Assembly (NCBI GenBank): GCA_036278735.1
Contig: DASUKM010000002.1
Coordinates: 38,131-102,130 of the forward strand
Source: DASUKM01 sp036278735
Lineage (GTDB): Bacteria; Acidobacteriota; Vicinamibacteria; Vicinamibacterales; 2-12-FULL-66-21
Direction: 5' to 3'
DNA: 64,000 nt
The translations under genes were made by a program, and so were the position numbers. Shown here piece after piece: positions 63,840 to 64,000 of this stretch (position 1 is its first letter; every line of letters starts with the position of its first letter). The notes beneath the pieces were generated by a model. That model made no database searches. It was not told where the DNA came from and worked only from the letters and a program-made list of their open reading frames with translations.

Positions 63840-64000
63840 GACTCCCCTACACGCTCGCGCGCTCGCCGCGCCGCCGCCTCGCGCCCGCCGCGTGGCTCGC
63901 TCGCGGCGCTCGCTCGCCGGCCGATTCATGTCAGCCCCTCGGACTCCCCTACACGCTCGCGCGCTCGCCGCGCCGCCGCCTCGCGCCCGCCGCGTGGCTC
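63832..64000. repeat. 67-bp direct repeat (two copies, period 102)
   Basis: The 67 bases at 63832-63898 recur at 63934-64000, with a 35-bp spacer. The unit is extremely CG-rich, and the minus-strand frame gives Arg/Ala/Glu-rich low-complexity residues. It may be an interspersed repeat between hspR and an upstream heat-shock gene outside the window, or repetitive coding DNA. The second copy touches the window edge, so more copies could follow. Confidence 0.75.

Overview
The window is GC-rich, densely packed bacterial chromosome. A VWFA protein of a type expanded in Acidobacteriota, the mix of polysaccharide-export and propionyl-type acyl-CoA genes, and the overall gene style suggest an acidobacterium, perhaps Vicinamibacteria-like. 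That assignment is inferred from gene content only; there is no rRNA or tRNA gene to anchor it.

Layout. Positions 1-3790: the 3' end of a secreted lectin-like protein, a GAF-GGDEF diguanylate cyclase, a YvcK/CofD-family protein and two small ORFs. Positions 3958-14277 (+): a tightly coupled ten-gene run with an ABC polysaccharide exporter (Wzm/Wzt), nucleotide-sugar tailoring enzymes (oxidoreductase, two DegT-type aminotransferases, two left-handed beta-helix acyltransferases, an epimerase) and two glycosyltransferases. Positions 14301-33633: glycosyltransferases, an O-antigen-ligase-like membrane protein, an amidotransferase, a GDP-mannose-dehydrogenase-like enzyme, a kinase-like protein, an unusual lyase-like/NodB-deacetylase fusion, and two secreted proteins. 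Positions 33659-46261 (-): a thirteen-gene run with two PilZ-like proteins, a sigma-54 activator, Wza-like and beta-barrel outer-membrane proteins, a Wzz-like protein, an ExeA-like ATPase, a tyrosine-kinase-like ATPase, an initiating sugar transferase, a DUF3473-type deacetylase, a FemAB-like protein, a glycosyltransferase and an acyltransferase. Positions 46729-63813: mostly housekeeping (LolCD, LysS, NusB, RibH, enoyl-CoA hydratase, MTA phosphorylase plus PfkB kinase, methylmalonyl-CoA module, HemW, DnaC-like ATPase, HspR).

The EPS region carries about eleven families that normally accompany exosortase A (XrtA/PEP-CTERM systems), but I see no exosortase and no PEP-CTERM tail here. Instead, the two secreted proteins (22178-23368 and 32377-33633) end in almost the same short tail, Pro-Pro-Ser/Thr-Asn-Val-Arg-Ile-Ile-Lys/Gly. 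Each has a strong sigma-54 (-24/-12) promoter match just upstream. Further sigma-54-like sites precede wzm, the lyase-deacetylase fusion, the glycosyltransferase run ending near 24617, the PilZ-led operon, and a 76-residue winged-helix-like protein. The operon encodes its own sigma-54 activator, and c-di-GMP proteins (GGDEF, PilZ-like) flank the region. The working picture is an RpoN- and possibly c-di-GMP-controlled exopolysaccharide locus with co-regulated secreted proteins sharing an undescribed C-terminal tag. Positions and motifs are read directly; family names come from memory of the families; the regulatory model is inference.
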